DNA of 64,000 nt from Cyclonatronum proteinivorum (GCF_003353065.1 NZ_CP027806.1:3058501-3122500); one strand, 5' to 3'; positions 8,711-18,788 are shown, counted from the first letter of the stretch. A program made the numbers and translations. Notes: a model not told the origin generated them from the sequence alone.

Positions 8711-8826
8711 GGCTTCCGGGCAGCACAAACTTAAACTGTCGAACGCCGGCTGTTGCAATCCTGCCCCCCGACCAGCGCCCCTGCCATTTCAGCCGACAAA
8801 TATGCCCGGCGTAAACGGCAAAGAAC

Positions 8827-10317
8827 TTAGCCGTTCACCATTTTTTCGGCTTGTGCCCTGAGTTTCGCCCTGCGTTCAGGGGAATCCGCAAGATCGGTGT
8901 GCAGCCGCTCACTGATTTTCGCAAGGTGCGCATCCTGATAGGAAAAGGCGATGTTCCTGACCTGATTGTAGCGCGCCTCTGTTTCTTTTTTGGTGAGCTC
9001 CTTCGCTGTCAGGGCCCGCGCTGCCCCCCAGTCGATGTGAATCATCATCGGAATTCCCGGCACAAACGGATTCGGTTTATCCGGCATCACAATAAAATTG
9101 GCCGCGTGCCAGTCGCCGTTTTCAACGCCCATCACCTCACACACCTGCTGATGGAGCTGAATAAACTCGTAAACTTCGGGCGTCAGCCGGTCATGCTGTT
9201 CCAGCACATACTCCTGCAGGGTCGGCCCGGTGACGTAGGGCTCGGTGATAAAGCCCATGAGCGAGCACAACCCGACATTGTGCTGAAACAAGTGATTCAG
9301 CCGCTCAATCAGGCCCTCTTTCAGAATCAAACCTATGCGGCCGGCGGGGGTAACAAGGGCACCGTCTTTAATCAGGCGCGGGTGATTTTCGGGTTGTCCC
9401 TTATGGGTGAAGGCGGCTAAATGGGCCTCGTGCAAAGGCTCGGGACCTGGTTGCTTTACCACGCAACCGAGCTCAGGGGCAATCATTACCGCGCTGCACC
9501 GGCCGCGCCCCATGATGTACTCGGCTTTCAGGATGAGCATCAGCCCGGTCTCCTCTTTAAGCTGCTGCTGCCATGCCGTAATTTGTGCATTGGCCTGCGT
9601 ATCATCCTCAAACAGCGCAATGCGGCGGCGCTCTTCAATCCGGGCCATTTGCCCGAGCAACTCGTCGAGCAACACCATGCGGGGCACCTGCGGCATATCA
9701 CCATCAGGCCTGGTCAGCGGACCGCCATCCCTGATTTCGAGATAGAGCGCTTTGGCAATCTTCAGCTTGTCTTCCAGATCCCGCTCATAGTGCAGGGCTG
9801 CGCGCCATTCCAGCATACGCACCACGGCCTTGCAGAGCTCATCCACCGTCTTAAGTCCGGTTTCCTGTTCCATGCGTTCGGCAACCAGCTGATGTCCTGC
9901 CCCCACGGCTCTGATCACGCGACCGTATTCCGTGAGAACGCGTGCATTGCGCAGCATAGGATCGGTTTTGACGGTGTCCCAGTTTGCGGCCATAACGCCG
10001 AACCAAACCGGGGCCCAGCCTCCGAGATTGCGGGTGAGAAAAGTGTCATCCGACGTAAGATGTTCAACCGGAATGAGACGGTCTGTTGTAGTCAGGCGCA
10101 GGTTGCAGTGCGGGTTATCCCGAAACAAAAGAGAATCAAGGCAGGGCTTATCCTTCAGAAGAGTCAGCCACCGCTGCTCTGCTTCGGTTGAAGGACGCTG
10201 CTTCAGAACTGCAACTTTAGCGCCCGTTTTCCGGGCAGGTGCGGGCAGGAGAAAATCAACGATTTCTTCTCTGTTTAGCGGGATGGTTACTACGCGAAGG
10301 GCCGAGCCGACATTCAT
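8827..10317 (-). CDS. uncharacterised protein with kinase-like catalytic motifs
   Basis: 496 residues, no signal peptide or membrane segment. The N-terminal half (to about 260) is helical and charged with no recognised domain. The C-terminal half looks like a protein-kinase-like/aminoglycoside-phosphotransferase fold: VVKQPG at 286-291 could supply the ATP-binding lysine, GDWHAANF at 401-408 resembles the HGDxHxxN catalytic loop, and IHIDWG at 426-431 resembles the metal-binding IDFG/IDWG motif. This suggests a phosphotransferase, but the substrate is unknown. It is divergent from dnaE and convergent with the LacI gene. The fold assignment rests only on these short motifs. Confidence 0.6.
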   Translation of the reverse strand: MNVGSALRVVTIPLNREEIVDFLLPAPARKTGAKVAVLKQRPSTEAEQRWLTLLKDKPCLDSLLFRDNPHCNLRLTTTDRLIPVEHLTSDDTFLTRNLGGWAPVWFGVMAANWDTVKTDPMLRNARVLTEYGRVIRAVGAGHQLVAERMEQETGLKTVDELCKAVVRMLEWRAALHYERDLEDKLKIAKALYLEIRDGGPLTRPDGDMPQVPRMVLLDELLGQMARIEERRRIALFEDDTQANAQITAWQQQLKEETGLMLILKAEYIMGRGRCSAVMIAPELGCVVKQPGPEPLHEAHLAAFTHKGQPENHPRLIKDGALVTPAGRIGLILKEGLIERLNHLFQHNVGLCSLMGFITEPYVTGPTLQEYVLEQHDRLTPEVYEFIQLHQQVCEVMGVENGDWHAANFIVMPDKPNPFVPGIPMMIHIDWGAARALTAKELTKKETEARYNQVRNIAFSYQDAHLAKISERLHTDLADSPERRAKLRAQAEKMVNG

Positions 10318-10612
10318 CAGGAAACCTTTTTTTACTTGGGATTAAGAACGAGCCTAAATATAAAAGTTAATCCGCTAAGACAAATCCAAAGAAGTCAGAT
10401 TCATAGGAAGATCGCGCATCAAGTACGGTATCAACTGCAGGCCGCGCCGGTTTTTGTTTGTAAAACAGCGGGGCTGTGCCTGCATGGAATTGTCAGAATG
10501 CTTAGCTTAATGAGCTGAACTGAAGCCCTGCAAGGGATCACCCAAATCATAGTATTTAATATACTTAGCTTCATATTACGCCCATCTTAAGCTTCCTTTA
10601 CTGCCTGAATTT
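10318..10612. other. intergenic region between divergent genes
   Basis: About 295 bp separating the kinase-like gene (minus) from dnaE (plus). The 80 bases before dnaE are AT-rich (AATCATAGTATTTAATATAC), consistent with a promoter. No gene or structured RNA is evident. Confidence 0.4.
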
Positions 10613-13600
10613 ATGAACCGATTTTCACACCTTCACTGTCACACCCAGTTTAGCATGCTCGACGGTGCTGCAAGCATCAAAGACCTGGTAAAAAAAGCCG
10701 CTGAACAGGAAATGCCCGCCATGGCCATTACCGATCACGGCAACATGTTTGGGGTTCCGTCTTTTGTTCGGGAAGCGCAATCCGCCGGCATTAAGCCCAT
10801 CATCGGATCCGAATTTTACATCACGCCCTCAGGCATGCAAGACCGGGAAGACCGGACCCGCTACCATCAGGTTTTGCTGGCAAAAAATATGACGGGCTAC
10901 AAAAATCTCGTCAAGCTCTGCTCTGTCGGCTATGTCGATGGCCTGTACTACAAACCCCGTATTGATAAGGAAACGCTTAAAAATCATTCGGAAGGACTGA
11001 TTGCCACGACCTGCTGCATTGCAAGCGAAGTGAACAAAACCATCATGCAAAAAGGCGAAGAAGAAGGGCGGAAAATCTTTGAATGGTACCTCGATGTATT
11101 CGGGGAAGACTACTACATCGAGATTCAGCGCCATAATCTCGCGGATCAGGACACCTGTAATGCCGTGCTGCTGCGCTGGGCGAAGGAGTACAATGTAAAG
11201 GTGATTGCGACCAACGACAGTCACTATGTGAACCGGGAAGACTCTGAGGCCCACGACATCCTGCTCGCCCTGCAAACCAATGCCGACCTCAACGACCCGA
11301 ACCGCTTCCGCTTTACGGACGACTACAACAACCTGAATCCGGAGTTTTACCTCAAAACACCGGAAGAAATGCTCGAGCTGTTCCGGGATGTGCCGGAAAG
11401 TATCGACAATACCGCTGAAATCGTGGATAAGGTCGAAGACTTCAGCCTGAAATCCGAACTGCTGCTGCCGCACTATCCGGTTCCGCAGGCTTTCTCAGAT
11501 ATGGACGATTACCTGCGGCATCTCAGCTATGAAGGCGCGCGCAAGCGCTATGGCGAGCTCACAGCGGAAGTCACCGAGCGGATTGACTCCGAGCTGAAGA
11601 TTATCGCCAAAATGGGCTTCGCAGGCTACTTCCTCATCGTGGAAAGCTTCACAACCGAAGCACGGCGGCGCGGCGTGTATGTTGGTCCCGGACGGGGATC
11701 CGCCGCAGGCAGTATTGTAGCCTACTGTATCGGCATCATCAACATTGATCCGCTGCGGTATGACCTGCTTTTTGAGCGTTTCCTCAATCCCGAGCGCGTG
11801 AGCCCGCCGGATATTGATATTGATTTCGATGATCACGGCCGGCAGCAAGTGATTGACTATGTGGTGGAACAGTACGGGCGTCAGAATGTGGCGCAGATTG
11901 TGACCTATAGCACCATGAAAGCCAAAACTGCAATTCGCGATGTCGGGCGCGTACTGCGCGTGCCGCTGCCGGAAGTCATGGCTATTTCAAAGTTGTTTCC
12001 AGAGCGGCCCGGTATCGATACCTTTGCGAAAGTGCTTGATCCCGCAAAAAATCCCGACACCGCAGAGCAAATCAAGGATCTTTTCAATCACCCGGATGAG
12101 CAAATCCGGAAAATGATGAAGTACGCGAAAGTCCTGGAAGGCTGCGCTCGGCAAACCGGGATTCACGCGGCGGGCGTCATTATTGCGCCGGGCGAAGTGT
12201 CGAACTATGTGCCGGTTGCCCTATCGAAAGATAAGGATGTGATCACGCAGTACGACGGTCCAAGCGCCGAAGAGTGCGGTTTGCTGAAGATGGACTTCCT
12301 CGGTCTCAAGACCTTGTCCATCCTGAAAACGGCCATCGCCAATGTGAAGGAAACGACCGGTAAGGAATACGATCTCGATGACATCACCCTTGACGATGAA
12401 AAAACCTACGAGCTTTATCAGCGGGGCGAAACCGTCGGTACCTTTCAGTTTGAAAGTGATGGCATGCGGAAATACCTTCGGGAGCTCAAGCCCACTGTTA
12501 TTGACGACCTGATCGCGATGAACGCCCTGTACCGCCCCGGCCCTATGAAATTCATTCCGGATTACATCAACCGCAAGCACGGGCGCGAGAAAGTTGACTA
12601 CCCGCATGAAGACCTCCGCGGCATTCTGGAGCCGACCTACGGCATCATGATTTATCAGGAACAAATCATGAAGGTTGCCCAGAAAATGGGCGGCTACTCT
12701 TTGGGTGAAGCGGATATCCTGCGGCGCATTATGGGTAAGAAAAAGCCCGACCTGATGGTGCTGGAAGAAGAGAAATTCATCGGCAGAGCCCTTGATTTGG
12801 GGTACGATAAGAAGGTTGCCAAAGAAGTTTTTGATAAGATGGCGATGTTTGCCGGCTACGGTTTCAATAAATCACACTCCGCAGCCTACTCAGTACTCGC
12901 CTATCAGACAGCGTATTTCAAGGCACATTATCCCGCGGCTTTCATGGCGGCCGTGCTCACGCATAACATGGGTGACATCAAGAAAGTCTCTCACTTTATC
13001 GAAGAAGCCAACGCCATGGGCCTGACCGTTGACCTGCCCAACATCAACACGGGTGCCGGAAAGTTCGTGGTGAAAGACGGGCGTATTCAGTACGGACTCG
13101 AAGCCATCAAAGGCGTGGGCGGCAACGCGGTTATCGCCATCGTGGAAGCCCGCAAGGAAGGCGGCGTTTTTAATTCGCTGTTTGATTTCACCTACAGGGT
13201 TGACCTGAAATCCTGTAACAAGAAAACCATCGAAAGCCTGATTCAGGCAGGTGCCCTCGACGACTTCACCAAGAACCGCGCACAACTGCTCGAAAGTCTT
13301 GAAGACGCCATCACCTATGCGGTACGCAAACAGGATGAAAAGAACCGGAATCAGTTCAGCCTTTTTGGCGATGGTACTGCAGGCGGCGCTGATACGACCG
13401 AACCCCGGCTCCGTGAAGGCGTAGCATGGACCAACATGGAGCGCCTGAAGCGCGAGCGCGAGCACATTGGTTTCTTCCTCAGTAGTCATCCGCTGGATAA
13501 ATTTCGTGAAGATATCCGGCTGTTCAGCTCGCATACCCTCGGTCAGGATTCGGTAGGTAAATGCGAAGACCGTGACAACGTTCGCATTGCAGGCATTATC

Positions 13601-14098
13601 ACCAGCGTGCGCATGGTACGCGACAAAAAAGGCCGCCCCATGGCATTTTGTCAGATGGAAGATGAAAATGCCGCCATTGAAGCCGTTGCGTTTTCGGAAG
13701 CCTACGACCGGTTTCTGAACCTGCTCGCACCTGACAATATTGTCATGGTAGAAGGCAGCATAGACCGCCGCAGGGGCGAGCCGCAAATCATCATTAAATC
13801 GGTTGACCGGATTGAGAACGTCCGCGAAAAAAATCAGGGGCGGATCAGGCTCAGCCTCACCCTTGATACGCGTATCATCAGTGACGAAGATATTCACCGG
13901 CTCGCCGGCCTGCTGCACGAACACAAGGGTCAGTGCAGCCTGAGCCTGCGCATCACCAACGCCGACATCAAAAACCTATCCATGAATTCACGGAAATTTG
14001 TAGTAGACCCCTCCGATCAGCTCATCCGGGAAGTCCGCAAAATCCTTGGGCGGGAAATGGTTGCCCTTTCCCTAAAGGAAAACGGTATGATTAACTGA
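10613..14098 (+). CDS. dnaE: DNA polymerase III subunit alpha
   Basis: 1161 residues, the usual DnaE1 length. It synthesises DNA in the replicative holoenzyme. The N-terminal PHP domain starts FSHLHCHTQFSMLDGAA and ITDHGNMFG. The palm carries GPGRGSAAGS and the metal-binding aspartates in PPDIDIDFDDHGR around residue 400. Further motifs are TGIHAAGVII, YRPGPM and FNKSHSAAYS. The C-terminal part has a helix-hairpin-helix region and an OB fold (VRIAGIITSVRMVRDKKGRPM). It is complete and follows the divergent kinase-like gene. Confidence 0.97.
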   Translation: MNRFSHLHCHTQFSMLDGAASIKDLVKKAAEQEMPAMAITDHGNMFGVPSFVREAQSAGIKPIIGSEFYITPSGMQDREDRTRYHQVLLAKNMTGYKNLVKLCSVGYVDGLYYKPRIDKETLKNHSEGLIATTCCIASEVNKTIMQKGEEEGRKIFEWYLDVFGEDYYIEIQRHNLADQDTCNAVLLRWAKEYNVKVIATNDSHYVNREDSEAHDILLALQTNADLNDPNRFRFTDDYNNLNPEFYLKTPEEMLELFRDVPESIDNTAEIVDKVEDFSLKSELLLPHYPVPQAFSDMDDYLRHLSYEGARKRYGELTAEVTERIDSELKIIAKMGFAGYFLIVESFTTEARRRGVYVGPGRGSAAGSIVAYCIGIINIDPLRYDLLFERFLNPERVSPPDIDIDFDDHGRQQVIDYVVEQYGRQNVAQIVTYSTMKAKTAIRDVGRVLRVPLPEVMAISKLFPERPGIDTFAKVLDPAKNPDTAEQIKDLFNHPDEQIRKMMKYAKVLEGCARQTGIHAAGVIIAPGEVSNYVPVALSKDKDVITQYDGPSAEECGLLKMDFLGLKTLSILKTAIANVKETTGKEYDLDDITLDDEKTYELYQRGETVGTFQFESDGMRKYLRELKPTVIDDLIAMNALYRPGPMKFIPDYINRKHGREKVDYPHEDLRGILEPTYGIMIYQEQIMKVAQKMGGYSLGEADILRRIMGKKKPDLMVLEEEKFIGRALDLGYDKKVAKEVFDKMAMFAGYGFNKSHSAAYSVLAYQTAYFKAHYPAAFMAAVLTHNMGDIKKVSHFIEEANAMGLTVDLPNINTGAGKFVVKDGRIQYGLEAIKGVGGNAVIAIVEARKEGGVFNSLFDFTYRVDLKSCNKKTIESLIQAGALDDFTKNRAQLLESLEDAITYAVRKQDEKNRNQFSLFGDGTAGGADTTEPRLREGVAWTNMERLKREREHIGFFLSSHPLDKFREDIRLFSSHTLGQDSVGKCEDRDNVRIAGIITSVRMVRDKKGRPMAFCQMEDENAAIEAVAFSEAYDRFLNLLAPDNIVMVEGSIDRRRGEPQIIIKSVDRIENVREKNQGRIRLSLTLDTRIISDEDIHRLAGLLHEHKGQCSLSLRITNADIKNLSMNSRKFVVDPSDQLIREVRKILGREMVALSLKENGMIN

Positions 14099-14200
14099 TT
14101 GCGGCACAGTCTTTGTAACTTATCCCCTCATACAAACAAACAGATGAACGTATTTTGCTTTCACTCTGTTTTGAAAACTAAACCTAAATACAATAATATC

Positions 14201-14530
14201 ATGGCATCAGAAACAACACTCGAATTTACCGACAGCAATTTTGAAGAACTCGTACTTAATGCCGAGCATCCCGTTTTGGTTGACTTTTGGGCTGAATGGT
14301 GCGGACCCTGCCGCCGGGTTGGTCCTCTTGTAGATGAACTCTCTCAGGAATACGAAGGCAAAGCCGTCATCGGAAAAGTAGATGTGGACAGCAATCCGCA
14401 GGTCTCTATGAAATATCAGATCCGCAGCATTCCGGCACTTCTCATTTTCAAGAACGGCGAAGTTGTAGATCAGATCATTGGCGCCGTGCCCAAGTCAGTA
14501 CTGAAAAAGCAACTTGAAGCACAGCTCTGA
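14201..14530 (+). CDS. trxA: thioredoxin
   Basis: 109 residues from the ATG at 14201, with a classical thioredoxin fold. The redox motif WCGPC is at residues 33-37 (VDFWAEWCGPCRR), and the cis-proline loop is RSIPALLIFKNGE. No signal peptide, so it is a cytoplasmic disulfide reductase. A longer frame from 14099 would add an atypical N-terminus and is rejected. It is the only gene between dnaE and a strong terminator. Confidence 0.95.
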   Translation: MASETTLEFTDSNFEELVLNAEHPVLVDFWAEWCGPCRRVGPLVDELSQEYEGKAVIGKVDVDSNPQVSMKYQIRSIPALLIFKNGEVVDQIIGAVPKSVLKKQLEAQL

Positions 14531-14555
14531 ACCTATTCGATACATAAACCCCCTA

Positions 14556-14590
14556 AAAAAGGCAGTGTCTGACCACACTGCCTTTTATTT
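14556..14590 (+). terminator. Rho-independent terminator after trxA
   Basis: A perfect 8-bp stem GGCAGTGT/ACACTGCC with a 6-base loop, extended by A-T pairs into flanking A and T runs (TTTTATTTTTT). It starts 26 bp after the trxA stop. The A-run on the left could also allow weak termination in the opposite direction. Confidence 0.9.
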
Positions 14591-14738
14591 TTTGTGCTCG
14601 TGAGTACGTATCCGTCAGCAAATTTCCTGAAGAGCGGGTCTGCCCGTCTGTGATTAGCGTTTTTTTAAAAGGCCGTTTTCAAATGCTAATCTCCAAATTG
14701 CTTATTTTAAGAAAAACTATCTCTCTTAGATCTCCTTT

Positions 14739-15326
14739 ATGTTTCGTGTCGACCACGTTTATTTGTCAGATGAAATCGCAACCGCACAGTTTGCCTGCAA
14801 CCTAACCGCTTGTCATGGGGTTTGCTGTGTTCGGGGTGACGCAGGTGCGCCTGTGCGACCGCAGGAAGTTCCGGTGCTGAAAAAAGCCTGGAACCTTCTC
14901 AAAGATGAGCTCAGACCAAGGGCACGGGAAGTCGTTGCAGAAACAGGCCTTATTCATGGTGAAGGCGTTGACATGGAACTCGCCTGTACAGATGGTGCAG
15001 AGTGCATATTTGTGCAGTATGATGAAGAAGGCGTTGCCCTTTGCGGCATTCACAAAGCCGCATTTGAAGGCCGCATAAGCTGGCCCAAACCGGTCAGCTG
15101 CCATCTCTATCCGCTCCGCATTTTGGAAAGCGGTGCAATTGATTACGTCAATTTTGAGTACATCCCGGAAATGTGTTCCCCAGCCTGCGATCATGCCAAA
15201 GCAAACGGCATTTACCTTGCCGAATACCTGAAGGATGCACTCGTGAGACGGTATGGTGAAGTATGGTATGATGCTTTTTTAGAAACCTGCCGCACGATCC
15301 GAAAAGAAAAAGGAATTCCCGTATGA
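14739..15326 (+). CDS. DUF3109-family cysteine-rich protein
   Basis: 195 residues with many conserved cysteines: CNLTACHGVCC near 20-30, later C at ACTDGAECIF, LCGIH, SCHLYPLR and MCSPACDHA. This spacing matches DUF3109 (PF11307), related to the YkgJ-type zinc- or iron-chelating clusters. Its biochemical role is unknown. It overlaps the rpoN start by 4 bp (ATGA), so the two are likely co-transcribed. Confidence 0.8.
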   Translation: MFRVDHVYLSDEIATAQFACNLTACHGVCCVRGDAGAPVRPQEVPVLKKAWNLLKDELRPRAREVVAETGLIHGEGVDMELACTDGAECIFVQYDEEGVALCGIHKAAFEGRISWPKPVSCHLYPLRILESGAIDYVNFEYIPEMCSPACDHAKANGIYLAEYLKDALVRRYGEVWYDAFLETCRTIRKEKGIPV

Positions 15327-16867
15327 TTACCCAAAAACAGCGTCAGGGGCAGTTTCAGAAGCAGGTACAGACACAGCAGCAAAAGCTTTCGCCCCAGCAG
15401 ATTCAGTACATCAAAATGCTGCAAATGTCCACGCAGCATATCGAGCAGCGGATCAAAGAAGAAATGGAATCCAACCCCGCGCTCGAAGATGCAGATTCCG
15501 GCGAAGACCTGTACGGCCCGGATGACAACAGCTATGATGAGCCCGCAATGCAGGATACCGATACCGATGCCACAGCCACAGAAGCTGAAACCGATGCCCC
15601 GGCTGTAGATGATGATCTGGATGTGGACTGGGATGCCTTTCACTCCGACAATTCCGAAGGCTACAGCTCCTCCACAACCTGGAATCCGGACGCCCCGGAT
15701 TGGATGGACATTCCGGCTCCCTACCGGGAAACGCAGCTGGAAAAGCTGGAACAGCAGGTGCTGTTGCTCGATCTCTCAGAAAAAGAAAACCTCATAGCCG
15801 ATCAGATCCTCGGTTCCATAGATGACGACGGCTATTTTCGCAGAGCCCTGAGCGCGGTAGCTGACAGCATCGCATTTCAGCACGGCATGCCGGTACACCC
15901 GGATGAAGTCGCCGGTGTGCTTGAGCGCATTCAGCGGCTTGACCCGCCCGGTATTGCTGCCCGAAACTTACGGGAATGTCTGAGCATTCAGCTGCAAATG
16001 CTCGATCCGCACACGCCTGGTCTGCAGACGGCCAAAGAAATTATCGGCAATCACTGGGAAGATTTCGAGAAAAAGCACTTCGAAAAAATTATGCGAAAGA
16101 TGGATGTCTCGGATGATGTTTTCCGCGAAGCTTACGATTGCCTGCGCATGCTTGACCCCAAACCCGGCTCATTTGAAACCGCCGCAGCCGACGCCGGTAA
16201 TTTCATCGTACCCGATTTTGAAGTCTATTACGAACCGGCAGAAAATGATACCGAAAAAGGCGGCTTTGTGATAAAGCTCAACCGTCGCAACCTTCCCGAT
16301 CTCGTTGTTTCCAAAAGTTACGAGCAGATGATTGCGGATATGGCCAAGCGAAAAGAGAAAAACAAGGAGCAGAAGGAAGCGCAGCTTTTTTTGCGAAGTA
16401 AGATTGAGTCTGCCCGTTGGTTTATTGAAATGCTTTATCAGCGGCAGCAAACGCTACTCGCGGTCATGCAGACCATAGTGAACATTCAGGAAAGCTTTTT
16501 CAAAAGTGGTGTAAACATCAAACCGATGATTCTCAAGGATGTAGCCGATGTGGTGAGCCTTGATGTTTCAACCATATCCCGGGTTGTAAACGGCAAATAT
16601 GTGCAAACCCCGTTTGGGGTGTACGAACTCCGCTACTTCTTTAATGAAGGCATCACCACCCAATCAGGGGAAGAAGTTTCCAACCTCGAAGTGAAAAACA
16701 TTCTGGCGGATATCATTGAAAACGAACCCAAAGCAAATCCTCTGAGCGATCAGAAGCTCACCGACATCCTCAAAGAAAAAGGATTTATTGTCGCCCGGCG
16801 AACGGTAACCAAGTACCGCGAGCAGCTGCGGATTCCGACCGCCCGGCTTCGGAAATCAGTTATTTAA
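15323..16867 (+). CDS. rpoN: RNA polymerase sigma-54 factor
   Basis: 514 residues. Region I is Gln-rich (QKQVQTQQQKLSPQQIQYIKMLQMS), region II is acidic (about 50-110), the core-binding domain follows, and region III holds the helix-turn-helix (KDVADVVSLDVSTISRVVNGKYV). The C-terminal RpoN box ARRTVTKYREQL is intact at about 491-502. It directs transcription from -24/-12 promoters and needs an AAA+ activator; one is encoded at 41567-42955. Its start overlaps the DUF3109 gene, and its 3' end overlaps the convergent membrane gene by 12 bp. Confidence 0.96.
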   Translation: MITQKQRQGQFQKQVQTQQQKLSPQQIQYIKMLQMSTQHIEQRIKEEMESNPALEDADSGEDLYGPDDNSYDEPAMQDTDTDATATEAETDAPAVDDDLDVDWDAFHSDNSEGYSSSTTWNPDAPDWMDIPAPYRETQLEKLEQQVLLLDLSEKENLIADQILGSIDDDGYFRRALSAVADSIAFQHGMPVHPDEVAGVLERIQRLDPPGIAARNLRECLSIQLQMLDPHTPGLQTAKEIIGNHWEDFEKKHFEKIMRKMDVSDDVFREAYDCLRMLDPKPGSFETAAADAGNFIVPDFEVYYEPAENDTEKGGFVIKLNRRNLPDLVVSKSYEQMIADMAKRKEKNKEQKEAQLFLRSKIESARWFIEMLYQRQQTLLAVMQTIVNIQESFFKSGVNIKPMILKDVADVVSLDVSTISRVVNGKYVQTPFGVYELRYFFNEGITTQSGEEVSNLEVKNILADIIENEPKANPLSDQKLTDILKEKGFIVARRTVTKYREQLRIPTARLRKSVI

Positions 16868-18349
16868 CCAGAACGCCAGCCGGAAAATACCGAAGAGCGT
16901 GCTTTCCCGGATAAAGAACAGGATAAGTATGCTCATGAGCACGATGTAGGGAAGCAGCGTCGCAAGAATGTGCGGACCCGGCTTAAGCGAAGGCTGCCGG
17001 CTAAAGGCAAGAGAAGCCACAATAAAGGCTGCAAGCTGCACGCCTAAGAACAGAAGCGCAACTATGAGCATGGCAAGCGAACCCGCACCGGCCCCCTGAA
17101 AAGTGAGCAGCAGCAGCAAAAGCAGCAGTCCGGCATGCATGGGCCAGAACAGCAGCGTACCCGACATGCTCACCACATCATTTCTGAAGCAGCTCAGAAT
17201 CAGCCACACCCATAGAATACCATTGAACAGCGCGCCGAAAAAAGCGCCTGCCCCAAACAAGATCACTTCAGAAGAAAACAGCGGGAAGTAGTACGTCAGC
17301 ACCTGCATGCCGGACGCCCCCAGATATGCCGTAGTGAAGCTCAGGCTGAAGACGCCCCACATCACGCTCAGCTGCACAAAAACAATGAAAATACTGCCTG
17401 AAAGCAGAATGTGCCGTCTCAGAATATCATCAATCAGAAAGGTATGGCTTAGAAAATACCGACCGACCGTTCTGTTGTAGTTAGGATTGTACCTAAGATG
17501 TACCGCAAAAGAGAGCCAAAGCAAGACCACCAGCAACACGCTGTAATTGATGGCCGGCATCACCTCTTCCGCTTCGGGCAGCGGAATCGCCGGATTTGAA
17601 TGGGCGGTAAAGCCGGACATTATCTCGGCAAAGGTGCTTTCATCATCATCAATGTAGGCCTGCAGATTATTATAATCCGTCAGGAATATGCCATAGCCCT
17701 GCGCAATTCCTTCCCTGACCTGCGCAGCAAAGGCAATCTTTTGATTTACGGATGGCGCGGGCGGCAGCAAAAGGGGTGCTTGCGCGAAGGAAGCCGGACC
17801 AATGCCCAACTTGGCATCCGCAATGGGGCGCAGCATTTCTGACGGCACGGCCGCTCCGTTTGTAATCAGGAAGAGTTTTTGAGCCGGCAGCTGATTGCGC
17901 AGGACCTCCGAAAGCGCCTGCAGCTGCGCGCTTACCTGAGCCGAGCCCAAATCTGCATGCCAGCCAACGATAACCCCATTGAAGGTTGTGAGACGCTCGA
18001 AGCGCCTCAAAAAGCGCAGATACACCTCAGGATCTGCAAGCTCCGTGCCGCGCAGCACATAGCGCAGCGGCAATACGGGCCACACCTCCATACCGCTGCC
18101 GGAGAGTGCGCCAAACGTTTCTTCCGAAAAATGGGCCTGCGGAGCCACGACCGAAACCCCCATCCGCTGCAGCCTGTCAAGCTCATGCGGATTGATTTGC
18201 TCGCTTTGTTCAGCCGATAAAATAACGCCAAAACGTACCTGCGCTTCTGCATCAACAAGCACTGAACTAAACAGGAGCAGCAAAAAAATCAGGCCATGCA
18301 GCCCGGTTCGGAAGAACTCAGGAAACTTCTTCCTGAAGCGGAATTTCAC
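16856..18349 (-). CDS. hypothetical membrane protein with an N-terminal exported domain
   Basis: Taken from a GTG at 18349 (498 codons incl. stop); an alternative GTG at 18400 would overlap lrp further. Near residues 15-37 there is a signal-peptide-like stretch (LHGLIFLLLLFSSVLVDAEAQ). The region to about 240 is soluble with alpha/beta character (RFGVILSAEQ, GVIVGWHADLG, FLTDYNN), reminiscent of a glycoside-hydrolase-like barrel but without clear catalytic motifs. The C-terminal half has about six membrane helices. No family is recognised. It starts inside the lrp gene, so translation may be coupled to it. Confidence 0.65.
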   Translation of the reverse strand: MKFRFRKKFPEFFRTGLHGLIFLLLLFSSVLVDAEAQVRFGVILSAEQSEQINPHELDRLQRMGVSVVAPQAHFSEETFGALSGSGMEVWPVLPLRYVLRGTELADPEVYLRFLRRFERLTTFNGVIVGWHADLGSAQVSAQLQALSEVLRNQLPAQKLFLITNGAAVPSEMLRPIADAKLGIGPASFAQAPLLLPPAPSVNQKIAFAAQVREGIAQGYGIFLTDYNNLQAYIDDDESTFAEIMSGFTAHSNPAIPLPEAEEVMPAINYSVLLVVLLWLSFAVHLRYNPNYNRTVGRYFLSHTFLIDDILRRHILLSGSIFIVFVQLSVMWGVFSLSFTTAYLGASGMQVLTYYFPLFSSEVILFGAGAFFGALFNGILWVWLILSCFRNDVVSMSGTLLFWPMHAGLLLLLLLLTFQGAGAGSLAMLIVALLFLGVQLAAFIVASLAFSRQPSLKPGPHILATLLPYIVLMSILILFFIRESTLFGIFRLAFWLNN

Positions 18350-18788
18350 GGGTTTCTTTGAAGGTAGAAAGTACAATATTGGATCGTGTTTTTTTAACAC
18401 CCGGCATCGTCTGAATCTTTGAAAGCAGCCGCTCTAAGGATTCCGTGTTACGGGTTCTGATTTTCAGGAAATGAGACCCGTCCCCTGTTATGGAATGACA
18501 CTCAAGCACCTCCGCCTCTTCTTTGGCCGCTTCCACAAAATCTGCATAGAAGGAAGAGTTATCGACCTGTACAAAAATGAAGGCCGTAATATCAATGTCA
18601 AAACTGCGCGGATCCAGGACAGCGTAGTAGCCGTCGATCAGGTTTTTCTCTTCCAGTTTCTTCATCCGCTCTGAAACAGACGGGACAGACAGTCCGACAA
18701 TTTCAGCAAGTTTATTGCGGCGCGCACGGCCGTTTCTTTGAAGCTCACGCAAAATTTTAATATCGGTACCGTCAAGTTGGTGCGTCAT
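18318..18788 (-). CDS. Lrp/AsnC-family transcriptional regulator
   Basis: 156 residues. The N-terminal winged helix (LDGTDIKILRELQRNGRARR, then LAEIVGLSVPSVSERMKKLEE) is typical of Lrp, followed by the RAM/ligand-binding domain (ITAFIFVQVD ... CHSITGDGSHFLKIRTRN). These regulators sense amino acids and bind DNA as octamers. The ATG at 18788 is followed directly by the conserved start MTHQLDGTD. The gene lies upstream of the membrane-protein gene and overlaps it. Confidence 0.92.
   Translation of the reverse strand: MTHQLDGTDIKILRELQRNGRARRNKLAEIVGLSVPSVSERMKKLEEKNLIDGYYAVLDPRSFDIDITAFIFVQVDNSSFYADFVEAAKEEAEVLECHSITGDGSHFLKIRTRNTESLERLLSKIQTMPGVKKTRSNIVLSTFKETREIPLQEEVS

Noticed and set aside
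12890-13924. 344-codon minus-strand ORF
   Set aside because: Antisense to dnaE, which is complete.
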